DNA of 64,000 nucleotides from Bacillota bacterium. GTDB taxonomy: Bacteria > Bacillota > Clostridia > Acetivibrionales > DSM-1351. The notes beneath the pieces were generated by a model. That model ran no database searches. It was given only the letters and a program-made list of their open reading frames with translations, and was not told the origin of the DNA. Positions 44,433 through 53,273 of the stretch are shown here, one piece after another. A program made the translations under genes and the position numbers. Position 1 is the first letter of the stretch; each line of letters begins with the position of its first letter. Where the stretch lies: NCBI GenBank assembly GCA_023393115.1, contig JAEWMS010000045.1, positions 4,484-68,483 of the forward strand, given 5' to 3'.

Positions 44433-45335
44433 TCAACCCCTTTTTTTGGAAATTTTCCACTCAGTCGCTGATGAGAAAGGCCTCAATCCTATACTGTAAT
44501 AAAACTGCTGCGAGGATCCTACAAGAGCTTTTTCTGCCCCGAGTTTTCCAACCCTTTTGATACCTTCCAAAACCGCAGCCTTACCCAAGCCCATTTTTCT
44601 ATAATCCGGGTCTGTGGCCACAGGTTCTATAACAGCAAACCCAGCCTCCGGGTCATACCACATACCACAATAGGAAACAAAGTTACCATTCGGAGCAGCA
44701 ACAGCTACTTTCAGGCTTAAGTCCACATTTGGACGTCTCATTTCACTTTCGGCCATTTTTTCTTTTTCAGAAGGAAAGGTAAACTCACCCTCACCGTTCA
44801 ACTCATGATTAAAGCCCTTCCACAAAACCCTGTAATACTGATAAAGGTCGTAAGTATCCTGCATTGAAGTAATTCGAAAGCCTTCCGGCAGAGTATAATC
44901 GGTAGCTGTTCTATCTAAATAAAATACTGAATCACTTTCTTTTCCGCCTGTTGCAATAAACCCTAAACTTGCCGCGATATTTTGAAATTCCACATCAGTA
45001 TCTCTGATTACTATTCCAAGGCTGTTGTCCTTCGAAAGATTTTCTTTGGAATATATAAGCATATCCCGCTTAAGTTCAGAGTTCTCTGGTAAGGTAAGAC
45101 AGTATGCATTTCCGAGAACGGTGTCAAAGGTAGCAATTCCTGCTATTTCACCAGCCTCTTCCCATATTCCTATCTTACACATGGCATCCTTCTCAAGGTA
45201 ACTATGGGTGACCATCCAATCCCATCTGGCATATGTAAACTCTGTATAGCCCAACTTAATAATAAAACTTCTTACCTTATAGTAATCATCTGTAATTCCA
45301 GGAACTTTGGTGTAATTTCTGAATGTAATTGACAT
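44433..45335 (-). CDS. GNAT-family acetyltransferase
   Basis: A 300-residue protein of the acetyltransferase superfamily. The C-terminal half has the acetyl-CoA site ATDPDYRKMGLGKAAVLEGI. The N-terminal half (about 1-140) looks like a second, degenerate GNAT fold. Start 45335 follows AGGAGGGG. The substrate is unknown. It lies about 80 bases upstream of trmO on the same strand. Confidence 0.85.
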   Translation of the reverse strand: MSITFRNYTKVPGITDDYYKVRSFIIKLGYTEFTYARWDWMVTHSYLEKDAMCKIGIWEEAGEIAGIATFDTVLGNAYCLTLPENSELKRDMLIYSKENLSKDNSLGIVIRDTDVEFQNIAASLGFIATGGKESDSVFYLDRTATDYTLPEGFRITSMQDTYDLYQYYRVLWKGFNHELNGEGEFTFPSEKEKMAESEMRRPNVDLSLKVAVAAPNGNFVSYCGMWYDPEAGFAVIEPVATDPDYRKMGLGKAAVLEGIKRVGKLGAEKALVGSSQQFYYSIGLRPFSSATEWKISKKRG

Positions 45336-45467
45336 AAGCGTCCCCTCCTTTACTTTAATAATATAGGTTCTAATCATATAAAAAAATACCGAGTTTTAAT
45401 TTATTTAATCTTTACATAAAACACAATTCTAATATTGTATACCTCGATAATGTAAGGAGAATACAGC

Positions 45468-45531
45468 TTGACGTATCAATTAGTTATACCTATTCTCAAC
45501 ACTTGTCGTAAAATGTAAACTATGGTAATAT
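45468..45531 (+). promoter_or_regulatory. Two possible promoters for the ABC-2 exporter genes
   Basis: TTGACG (45468-45473), 17 bases, TATTCT (45491-45496); and TTGTCG (45503-45508), 17 bases, TAATAT (45526-45531). Either fits the permease gene starting at 45590. Confidence 0.5.
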
Positions 45532-45589
45532 GTATTAACCATTCATTAACTTTCACTAATTGTATTATTTAAGGGGAAAAACTAATAAT

Positions 45590-46393
45590 ATGAAAGTTTT
45601 TATAGAAGTAATAAAATTAAATTTTAAGGTAATGTTCCAGTATAGATGGACTATGGCAGTTTCAGTGCTTTTTCAGCCCATATTACTTGCTATAAATATA
45701 GCACTCTTTAAAAGCATATATGCTTATAATGATACAACAAGCATAAAGGGGTATGGCTTTGAGCAGATGGTATGGTATTATACTGCATATCATGTTGTTC
45801 TTAGCTTTGTATGGAACGGTATCACTAATCAAATTTCAAGGAAAATTTTAACCGGAGAACTGTCTACAGATCTTCTGAAACCTATTTCAATGTATCGATT
45901 TTATCTGGCTTCAGCTATGTCGTCAAGATTTGTGGCAATGCTGGTAGAATTTGTTCCCGGTATGATAATTTACAGTCTGATTCTGTTCCCTAAATTTATT
46001 ACAATACAGTCTCTTCTCAGCTTCATTATTATAGCTGTACTGGCGTTTATTCTTAACTTTATGTATTCATTTCTCCTTGGAATGTCTGCGATGATTATCA
46101 AGAACAATATGTCAATAAACGCCATAAGAGAGGTTCTACAGGCTATAGTAGGAGGTGGACTTATTCCACTGGAGTTCATGCCGGTCTGGTTGAACAGAAT
46201 TTTTGACTTTTTACCCTTCAAGTACATAATATACTGGCCCATTCAATTCTTCCTCAACAGAGTTGAAGGCAATTGTCTGGAAATGCTGGTTAGAGTAGGG
46301 CTACTGCAGCTTCTCTGGATTACTATATTCTATATTGCAATCCAAATTCTGTGGAAGCGCCTTGTAAAGAGATTTTGTGCTGCGGGGGGCTAA
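45590..46393 (+). CDS. ABC-2 type exporter permease 1 (COG4587-like)
   Basis: A 267-residue membrane protein with six hydrophobic segments and the ABC-2 pattern KLNFKVMFQYRWTMAVSVLF at the start and GEVSTDLLKP-like sequence (GELSTDLLKPISMYRF) after the second segment. The second permease (46508) and ATPase (47378) follow on the same strand. The trio matches a conserved, poorly characterised exporter group (COG4587/COG3694/COG4586). The cargo is unknown. AAGGGGA precedes the ATG at a slightly long distance. Confidence 0.88.
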   Translation: MKVFIEVIKLNFKVMFQYRWTMAVSVLFQPILLAINIALFKSIYAYNDTTSIKGYGFEQMVWYYTAYHVVLSFVWNGITNQISRKILTGELSTDLLKPISMYRFYLASAMSSRFVAMLVEFVPGMIIYSLILFPKFITIQSLLSFIIIAVLAFILNFMYSFLLGMSAMIIKNNMSINAIREVLQAIVGGGLIPLEFMPVWLNRIFDFLPFKYIIYWPIQFFLNRVEGNCLEMLVRVGLLQLLWITIFYIAIQILWKRLVKRFCAAGG

Positions 46394-46507
46394 CTTGAAT
46401 AGCGTATCAGTCAGATATCATAGCTTCACGTAATGAAACATAAGTTTTTTCTATGTTAAATCGCGTGTAAGGGTACTTATACTTTTAACACGCAGATTGG
46501 AGATAGT

Positions 46508-47302
46508 ATGCATAAATTAGTGAAATTATTTCAACTTTTCCTATGGAACGGTAAAATGGGTATTGCACGAAGTATTGAGTATAGATTTGACTTCGTTATA
46601 GGAACTATTATATCCTTGGCTTTTTCCTGTGCAGGACCCATCCTTCAATATTTAATATTTACACAGACAAAAGGCTTTCCCGGTTGGAATCTGGACCAGA
46701 TTATTTTATTTCAGGGCTTATTATTGTTCACAATTGGTTTAAAGGGTATGGCTTTCGGCAGTTTACCCTATTTCATATACGGATTAGTAAGGCAGGGTGA
46801 TTTTGACAGGCTGTTGCTGAAGCCCTACCCTCCTATAGGCATAATATTAGCAAGCGGGTTCAATTTTAACGATATAGGCGCTCTGCTTTCAGGTGTTGTA
46901 ATATCTGTTTACTCTATTGTTAAAATGAATCTACATATAGGTTTTGTACAGATTGGTGTATTTCTTCTGGCAATCGTTTTCGGCCTCATTCTGTATATGG
47001 GGTTTGAAATCTTGTACAGTAGCATTGTAATAATGCTGGTACAAATCGGGAGGCTTGAGGAATTGATGTATCATCTGTTAAGATTTGGGGAATTTCCCGT
47101 TAATATTTTCCCTAAAGCCCTGCAGACAGCCTTGATTACAGTAATACCTTTTGCTGTATGGGTAAATATCCCTGCAAATGCATTATTGAGCAGACTTGAT
47201 TACACCATTTTTATCACTTTTGCTTTCTGTCTGTTGTTCTTCTATGGGAGTCTGAAGATGTGGAACTTGTGTCTGAAAAATTATACTAGTGCAGGAGGTT
47301 AG
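46508..47302 (+). CDS. ABC-2 type exporter permease 2 (COG3694-like)
   Basis: A 264-residue membrane protein with six hydrophobic segments, starting SIEYRFDFVIGTIISLAFSC near residue 18 and with VRQGDFDRLLLKPYPP after the third segment, the counterpart of the loop in permease 1. The 114 bases between it and permease 1 hold small hairpins but no gene. It pairs with permease 1 and the ATPase at 47378. Confidence 0.88.
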   Translation: MHKLVKLFQLFLWNGKMGIARSIEYRFDFVIGTIISLAFSCAGPILQYLIFTQTKGFPGWNLDQIILFQGLLLFTIGLKGMAFGSLPYFIYGLVRQGDFDRLLLKPYPPIGIILASGFNFNDIGALLSGVVISVYSIVKMNLHIGFVQIGVFLLAIVFGLILYMGFEILYSSIVIMLVQIGRLEELMYHLLRFGEFPVNIFPKALQTALITVIPFAVWVNIPANALLSRLDYTIFITFAFCLLFFYGSLKMWNLCLKNYTSAGG

Positions 47303-47330
47303 TTTGAAAGACATTTCATTACTTTTTGTT

Positions 47331-47376
47331 GCCACAATGGTGGCTCAAAGCCACTTTCACTGGCTTAGGAGGTTAA
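47331..47376 (+). promoter_or_regulatory. Ladder of alternating hairpins next to the ribosome site of the ABC ATPase gene
   Basis: Four mutually complementary segments follow one another: GCCAC (47331-47335), GTGGCT (47340-47345), AGCCAC (47349-47354), TGGCT (47361-47365), then AGGAGG (47367-47372) and the ATG at 47378. Each can pair with its neighbours, so alternative folds are possible. The 3' part is nearly identical to the valS leader at 20594-20627. Confidence 0.6.
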
Positions 47377-47377
47377 C

Positions 47378-48361
47378 ATGAGCGAATACATAATAAATGT
47401 TGAGAGCTTAAAAAAGGATTTTAAGGTACATAACAGATCAAAGTCAGGTATACTGTCTTCACTCAAATCACTGTTTGACAGGGATTATAAGCTTGTAACC
47501 GCTGTGAACAACCTTGATTTGAAGATACCACAGGGTGAAATCAGGGGTCTTATTGGTCCTAATGGTGCCGGAAAATCAACTACAATAAAGATTTTATCCG
47601 GTATTCTTTACCCTACTGAGGGTACGGTAAATGTTATGGGTTATGTTCCTTGGACCCAAAGAGAGGAATACGTAAAAAAAATTGGTGTTGTGTTCGGCCA
47701 GAAATCTCAGCTGTGGTGGGACCTCCCGGCCATTGACACCTTTGCATTAAACAAGCAGATGTACAGTATTCCTGACAAAGTCTTTGAAAAGAATATTGAT
47801 TATTTTAAAGAACTACTCAATATCGGCGATGTTGTGACTAAGCCTGTAAGACAGCTGTCTCTTGGGGAAAGAATGAAGTGTGAATTTGTGTGTGCTCTGC
47901 TTCATGAGCCAGCCTTGGTATATCTTGACGAGCCTACTATAGGTCTGGATATTATATCAAAGGAAGCAATAAGAACCTTTATTAAAATGGTAAACAAGGA
48001 TTTAGGAACTACATTCATAGTTACTACCCATGATTTAAGCGACATTGAAGACCTTTGTGAAAACGTCAGCATAATCAACAACGGGACAATAGTTTTTAAT
48101 GATAGTATTGAAAAACTGAAAACTTATTTTTCAGATAAAAAGATTATCGAAGTCAAGTTTTCCCGTCAGGTCGCCGAGTCACTACTCGAAGGTTTTAATG
48201 TGACTTCAAGTGGACCCTATTTTGCAAATATTGAAATTGAAACAGTAAACAACAATCTGCAGGATGAGATCTCCAAGATATTTAAAGTGCTTCCCGTCCA
48301 GGACATAAATGTAAACAATATCAATATTGAAGAGGTTATAAAACATATATACCGGAGTTGA
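47378..48361 (+). CDS. ABC exporter ATP-binding protein (COG4586-like)
   Basis: A 327-residue ATPase: Walker A GPNGAGKSTT (about 66-75), Q-loop VFGQKSQLWWDLP, signature LSLGERMKCE, Walker B LVYLDEPTIGLD and the H-loop TTHDLSD. The C-terminal 90 residues form the extra domain common to ABC-2 exporters of this group. AGGAGG precedes the ATG inside the structured leader. It powers the two permeases upstream. The terminator at 48370-48418 follows. Confidence 0.93.
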   Translation: MSEYIINVESLKKDFKVHNRSKSGILSSLKSLFDRDYKLVTAVNNLDLKIPQGEIRGLIGPNGAGKSTTIKILSGILYPTEGTVNVMGYVPWTQREEYVKKIGVVFGQKSQLWWDLPAIDTFALNKQMYSIPDKVFEKNIDYFKELLNIGDVVTKPVRQLSLGERMKCEFVCALLHEPALVYLDEPTIGLDIISKEAIRTFIKMVNKDLGTTFIVTTHDLSDIEDLCENVSIINNGTIVFNDSIEKLKTYFSDKKIIEVKFSRQVAESLLEGFNVTSSGPYFANIEIETVNNNLQDEISKIFKVLPVQDINVNNINIEEVIKHIYRS

Positions 48362-48369
48362 TTATATAA

Positions 48370-48419
48370 TTTGAGAGTGTTGATTGTCTGAGCAGCAATT
48401 TTACTCAACACCCTCAAAA
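48370..48419. terminator. Bidirectional terminator between the ABC exporter and the AraC/GyrI gene
   Basis: Stem TTTGAGAGTGTTGA (48370-48383) with TCAACACCCTCAAA (48405-48418), one mismatch. The genes on either side converge here. Confidence 0.7.
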
Positions 48420-49271
48420 TCACTCTACAGGTATATAAAACGAAATATATGTATTTTCATTATTAGCTTCAAAGCTGTTATCATAATACTCGAAATCGTA
48501 GTTTCCAATAGCTTTTAATCCTGAATTGGGCAGATGGACCGAATATATCTGTCCAATACATTTGGGAACATTTTCAACCACCGACGGTATCGGAAATACA
48601 GCATACTTACATTGTTTTATGCCCTGTACCTTCATACCCCTGGGAATATTTTTGACATCACTTACTTCAACCCCTGCAATATACTCAAAGTAACCCCCGT
48701 CGAAATTTGATTCAAAGCCATAGCAGATATCTTTATTAACCCTGTTTTTTACCGAATCTACTTTCAAGTTAAGCTCGTTCCACAGCTTTGGGATCTCAAA
48801 ATTCTCATTTTTGCCCTTGTAACCGATTCCTGCTATCAAAAAATCGTCCTTAAAAACTAATTGTGGCTCAATAGGTTTGGTACTGTGGCACTTCAGGTCA
48901 AGTAATTTATCATTTAGCACCATCTGCTCTACATTCTTGTAAGGAATTCGTGCGGTTCTGTAAGTATTTGGTGTAACATTATAGACTTCCTTGAATGCTC
49001 TGGTGAAAGCTTCCTGAGAGTTGTAACCGAACATTACCGCTATATCAATAATACGCATATCTGATTCCCGTAAATATCTTGCGGCTTCTGTTATTTTCCT
49101 TCTCTTTATATATTTACTAATTGTATGCCCTGATATGGATCTGAAAACTCTCATAAAATGGAATTGTGAAAAACCCACTTCGTCAACAATATTATTGATT
49201 TTTATATCTATTGTTAGATTGTCCTCAATGTACCTTGAAGCCTTTAAGACAGCATTATAATAGTAATTCAT
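48420..49271 (-). CDS. AraC-family regulator with a GyrI-like effector domain
   Basis: A 283-residue protein. Here the two helix-turn-helix motifs are N-terminal (IKINNIVDEVGFSQFHFMRV and MRIIDIAVMFGYNSQEAFTR), followed from about residue 125 by a GyrI-like/SOUL small-molecule-binding domain (DFLIAGIGYKGKNE, AVFPIPSVVENVPKC, YDFEYYDNSFE). This is the Rob/SoxS-like class that often senses drugs. It converges with the ABC exporter, so it may control it. GGAGG lies 3-4 bases before the ATG. Confidence 0.9.
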   Translation of the reverse strand: MNYYYNAVLKASRYIEDNLTIDIKINNIVDEVGFSQFHFMRVFRSISGHTISKYIKRRKITEAARYLRESDMRIIDIAVMFGYNSQEAFTRAFKEVYNVTPNTYRTARIPYKNVEQMVLNDKLLDLKCHSTKPIEPQLVFKDDFLIAGIGYKGKNENFEIPKLWNELNLKVDSVKNRVNKDICYGFESNFDGGYFEYIAGVEVSDVKNIPRGMKVQGIKQCKYAVFPIPSVVENVPKCIGQIYSVHLPNSGLKAIGNYDFEYYDNSFEANNENTYISFYIPVE

Positions 49272-49338
49272 ATTTCCTCCAAGCGAATGCTCTACCACCA
49301 ATTTTTAATATAAATATTAATAATATTAAATCAATACA

Positions 49339-49382
49339 CAAAAAGAGAATTGATATAACTAATTATACCAGTTCTCTTTTTG
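49339..49382. terminator. Hairpin terminator after the C45-like hydrolase gene
   Basis: Perfect 11-base stem CAAAAAGAGAA/TTCTCTTTTTG (49339-49349, 49372-49382), working as a terminator on either strand. Confidence 0.7.
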
Positions 49383-49458
49383 TTTATATTACTATTATTT
49401 TATAACTGGGATTACACCCAATTTATCCGACCCGTAAAGCAGAATTAAGTCTATCCTG

Positions 49459-50571
49459 CTATATATGCCTCCAGGTTTCAGGATTGGAATTCTCATTTGG
49501 TAGGAAAGCCTTGAATTCCAGGTTTTCCTCCGAGGTGTTCAAAGCAAAATCATACCATTTGTTTACAACCGGAGAACCGAAGCATATTTCAGCCTTGATA
49601 TTCTCTATGTCATATAGAATAGACCATAGAGTACCCAGACCATCCTCATAATGATGGCAGGCTATGCCCTCAGGCATTTTTGTTGAAAGCAGCTTCTTAA
49701 GGTCGTCTCTGCTTATCTTTTCTGAGCTTAAGGTTTTATTTATTGCATTATATCTGTCCACCGACTGTTGCATTCTATTTTTTACATAAGGCTGCATTTC
49801 GGGTAATATATAATGGTTTGTCGAACAAACAAATCCCTCTGGAGAAGCTGCCGACAACCTTTTAAAGCTTTTGACCGAGTTGTGTATTTCCACAAGGACT
49901 GTTTCATTGTTTTTATCGGTAATTATCAGACTGCAGAAGGAGGATATGGGAAGAGTACTAATCATTTCTACTGCCTCATCAGTATTTTTACATTTATCCA
50001 GAAGTATTCTGATTACCATCCAGAAGCGCAAGCCTTCCTCCTGGGACATCATAATAGGGATACCATTTGTCATTGTAATGCATAAGCCCTTTTCATTTAT
50101 ACCGTCATACCTTCCGAAAAGCAGAAGACTAAAGCCCATATGGGCGTAAACCCCTTCAGCCCTTACAGTCAGAAGTCTTTTATCATCATCTGCGCTCCAC
50201 TCATAACTTCTTCCCGCATATGTTTTACCATCTGAGGTTTTTTGAGGCAGTACGGAGAAGTGTCCGCAGTTGCCGCTGCTTACATGTGTAAAGCTGTAAT
50301 AAATAATCTCTTCGGGTGTACGCCCAAAGTAGTCGGCAAAACCTCTTATTTCATCGTTAATATTGGGACAATACTTTCCAAATACTTCAACAGCCTGTTT
50401 GACTTTCTCAAGAGAAGCAGGCTTAATGAAATCATTACCTCTGAAGAAGAACTCTGCCTCTTCAGGATAATAATTTTTTATCAGTTCTGCTTCTTTCCTC
50501 CCGATCTCGTATGGTGTTCCTTCCAAAGTAACATGCCTGAATAATGCTTCTATAGTATTGTTATCTGACAT
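49459..50571 (-). CDS. C45-family peptidase/acyltransferase-like Ntn hydrolase
   Basis: A 370-residue protein resembling the acyl-CoA:6-aminopenicillanate acyltransferase (C45)/choloylglycine hydrolase group. Expected features: an Asp/Arg-rich start GTPYEIGRKEAELIK, the presumed nucleophile Cys102 in SSGNCGHFSVL, KTYAGRSYEWSADDD, and a later STNHY. In true Ntn hydrolases the Cys becomes the N-terminus after self-cleavage. The substrate (an amide or N-acyl compound) is unknown. A palindrome lies about 25-45 bases upstream of its ATG. Confidence 0.82.
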   Translation of the reverse strand: MSDNNTIEALFRHVTLEGTPYEIGRKEAELIKNYYPEEAEFFFRGNDFIKPASLEKVKQAVEVFGKYCPNINDEIRGFADYFGRTPEEIIYYSFTHVSSGNCGHFSVLPQKTSDGKTYAGRSYEWSADDDKRLLTVRAEGVYAHMGFSLLLFGRYDGINEKGLCITMTNGIPIMMSQEEGLRFWMVIRILLDKCKNTDEAVEMISTLPISSFCSLIITDKNNETVLVEIHNSVKSFKRLSAASPEGFVCSTNHYILPEMQPYVKNRMQQSVDRYNAINKTLSSEKISRDDLKKLLSTKMPEGIACHHYEDGLGTLWSILYDIENIKAEICFGSPVVNKWYDFALNTSEENLEFKAFLPNENSNPETWRHI

Positions 50572-50595
50572 AAAACAATCTCCTTTCCAAATGTC

Positions 50596-50616
50596 CTTTG
50601 TTTATCTTAAACAAAG
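50596..50616. promoter_or_regulatory. Perfect palindrome upstream of the C45-like hydrolase
   Basis: CTTTGTTTA (50596-50604), TCT, TAAACAAAG (50608-50616). Possible operator for the gene starting at 50571; no regulator is assigned. Confidence 0.45.
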
Positions 50617-50694
50617 TATACCTATAGAAAGAAATAATGTTTTGATTAATCTTGCTAACTTTCAAATCGTTATTTATCCATAACAATACTCTGG

Positions 50695-53040
50695 TTAATC
50701 AATTTTACATACTATTTCAGCTGCTCCGGCATAAGGTTTCAGAACCGAATCATTTCCGTCTTTTTCAACAGCTGCATTGACAACTTGTGTAACTGTTCCA
50801 TTTACAAGCCGTATACTGTAAGCGTTCTTTGCATTTACATTTATAGTAATCTCTCGGTCTTTCTTAACAATGGAAACTTCCAGGTCCTTTTCACCGTTCA
50901 TACCATATACGACTGTACCAGTTGCTTTATCATCCAATAATTCATAAACTCTTAACTGAACACCGTCTGCATAGTCATAATCGGCCTTATCCTCACAGAA
51001 GCCTGATGCAATTATGGAATTCTCTCTTACCATAAACGGAATACTTAAGTAGCTGTGTTTCTCTTTTATCCATCTGGAACCTTCGGTTTTTTCCCCGGTA
51101 AAATAATCGGTCCAGGTTCCGGCAGGCAAATAATATTCAGCCATGCCACTGTCATTAAAGATTGGTGAAACCAGTATGGAGTCGCCCAGCATATACTGCT
51201 TATCCAGGTAATGACAGGTTCTGTCTTCGGTAAATTCCAGAACCATACTTCTCATAGTCGGAACACCTGTCTCAGAGGTTTCAACAGCAGTTTTAAACAG
51301 ATATGGCATAAGCCTTGCCTTTAATTTAGTAAAGAAACGTACTACATCTACCGCTTCCTCGTCATAAGCCCACGGAACACGGTATGAAGTACTGCCGTGC
51401 AGACGGCTGTGAGAGGACAATAGGCCAAAGGCCGCCCAACGTTTATATACATCGGGAGTAGAAGTATGTTCAAAGCCTCCGATGTCATGGCTCCAGTAGC
51501 CAAACCCGGACATCATCAGAGATAGGCCACCCCTCAGGCTCTCTTCCATGGACTCGTAATCCGACCAGCAATCTCCACCCCAATGTACAGGGAATTTCTG
51601 ACCGCCTACAGTTGCAGATCTTGCAAATAAAACCGCTTCTCCCTTACCGCGTTTTCTCTCCAACAGCTCATATACTATTTTGTTATACAGGTATGTATAG
51701 TAGTTATGCATTTTAACAGGATCAGAGCCGTCATGATATACCACGTCGGTTGGAATTCTCTCACCAAAATCCGTTTTAAAGCAGTCGACCCCCATATCCA
51801 GCAATGCCTCCAGCTTGCTGCTGAACCATTTGCAAGCTTCAGGATTCGTAAAGTCTACTATAGCCATGCCCGGTTGCCATAAATCCCATTGCCATACATT
51901 TCCGTTGGGGCGTTTCAGAAAGTAACCTCCCTCCACTCCCTCTTTAAACAGTGTGGATTCCTGCCCTATATATGAATTAATCCATACACAAATTTTCAAA
52001 CCTTTTTCTTTCAGTCTCTTGATCATACCAACGGGATCTGGAAATACACGGCTGTCCCAAGTAAAATCAGACCAGCAAAAATCCTTCATCCAGAAGCAGT
52101 CAAAGTGGAACACTCTTAAAGGGATTCCTCTCTGAAACATTCCGTCTACGAAACCGGTAACAGTCTTTTCATCGTAATTTGTAGTAAAGGAGGTAGATAA
52201 CCACAGACCGAAGGTCCAAGGTGCAGGCAGGGATGGCTTGCCGGTAAGATCGGTATATCTGGTCAATACTTCTTTCATTGAAGGTCCATTGATAAAAAAG
52301 TAATCGAGATTTTCACCCGGAACACTGAAGCCTACTTTTGTTACATGTTCCGAGCCCACTTCAAAGGAAACCTTCTCAGGATGGTTGACAAACACTCCGT
52401 AGCCCTTGTTTGTTATATAAAATGGGATATTCTTATAGGACTGTTCTGTCGAAGTACCTCCATCTTCATTCCAGATATCAACAGACTGTCCGTTTTTTAC
52501 GAAAGGAGTGAAACGTTCACCCAGCCCATACACCAATTCCCCCACTGATAAACTTAGCTGCTGGCGCATGTAGGCAGTATCCTCCGCACCGTCATCATAT
52601 GCCATACCCTTCCAGTCGGTCTTCATGTATGCCAAATCTTTCACTATACTCTTTGACAGTTGTTCTCCGTCTCTTTCATATGTCATTGACCAGTTTTGTT
52701 TTGTTATAATCAATTTTAAACTTCCGCTTGAAACTATTACTTCGTTCTCGTTTTCCACCGCCTGAAAGCAACTATCTTTATCAAAGTTTAATTCAAACTC
52801 AGGAGTTTTTGCTGCAACTCCCATATAATGATAAGTCTGAACTCTTATGACTTCTTTCATAGGTGAGGAAATTTTAATTGTCAGATTTACTCCTCCCAGT
52901 GTATCTCCCCTATGATTGATACGATAAGTGGGAGCACACAGGGTGACATAATCCTTTTCTACCTTTGAGTAATATACTTGTTGAGGTGTGAAGCATTCAG
53001 TGCCTTTTTTTTGTAACCAACATCCATTGCTAAATTTCAT
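50695..53040 (-). CDS. yicI: Alpha-xylosidase, glycoside hydrolase family 31 (YicI type)
   Basis: A 781-residue cytoplasmic retaining glycosidase. The nucleophile is Asp424 in FKTDFGERIPTDV, and the acid/base is Asp490 in HWGGDCWSDYESM; both match the YicI group, whose FGE motif after the nucleophile selects xylose over glucose. FHFDCFWMKDFCWSDFTWD is also typical. It removes the alpha-1,6-xylose from xyloglucan oligosaccharides (isoprimeverose). No signal peptide, so it acts after import. It is divergent from the YesM/YesN genes and near the Lpl-type importer and the fucosidase. Confidence 0.93.
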   Translation of the reverse strand: MKFSNGCWLQKKGTECFTPQQVYYSKVEKDYVTLCAPTYRINHRGDTLGGVNLTIKISSPMKEVIRVQTYHYMGVAAKTPEFELNFDKDSCFQAVENENEVIVSSGSLKLIITKQNWSMTYERDGEQLSKSIVKDLAYMKTDWKGMAYDDGAEDTAYMRQQLSLSVGELVYGLGERFTPFVKNGQSVDIWNEDGGTSTEQSYKNIPFYITNKGYGVFVNHPEKVSFEVGSEHVTKVGFSVPGENLDYFFINGPSMKEVLTRYTDLTGKPSLPAPWTFGLWLSTSFTTNYDEKTVTGFVDGMFQRGIPLRVFHFDCFWMKDFCWSDFTWDSRVFPDPVGMIKRLKEKGLKICVWINSYIGQESTLFKEGVEGGYFLKRPNGNVWQWDLWQPGMAIVDFTNPEACKWFSSKLEALLDMGVDCFKTDFGERIPTDVVYHDGSDPVKMHNYYTYLYNKIVYELLERKRGKGEAVLFARSATVGGQKFPVHWGGDCWSDYESMEESLRGGLSLMMSGFGYWSHDIGGFEHTSTPDVYKRWAAFGLLSSHSRLHGSTSYRVPWAYDEEAVDVVRFFTKLKARLMPYLFKTAVETSETGVPTMRSMVLEFTEDRTCHYLDKQYMLGDSILVSPIFNDSGMAEYYLPAGTWTDYFTGEKTEGSRWIKEKHSYLSIPFMVRENSIIASGFCEDKADYDYADGVQLRVYELLDDKATGTVVYGMNGEKDLEVSIVKKDREITINVNAKNAYSIRLVNGTVTQVVNAAVEKDGNDSVLKPYAGAAEIVCKID

Positions 53041-53273
53041 AGTGAATCATGCTCCTTTCCGATATAACTTAACTGTAATTATATTATACTGCTTCAGAAA
53101 CGTATACCAGAATTATTCTAGTTTATCCACTTACATTTTCAGAGTTTTTACCAGCTCAATCAACAGATAAGCTCATGTATGTTTATAGATAAAAAAATGC
53201 TGAATTGACGTTCATTCCTTATTTTACTATAATATGGGAAGAACCTTATTTCTTATTGAAGGAGTATATTATT

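Noticed and set aside
46394..46507. Small hairpins between the two ABC-2 permeases (AACATA/TATGTT; GCGTGT/ACACGC)
   Set aside because: Weak stems without a T run or conserved motif; no function can be supported.
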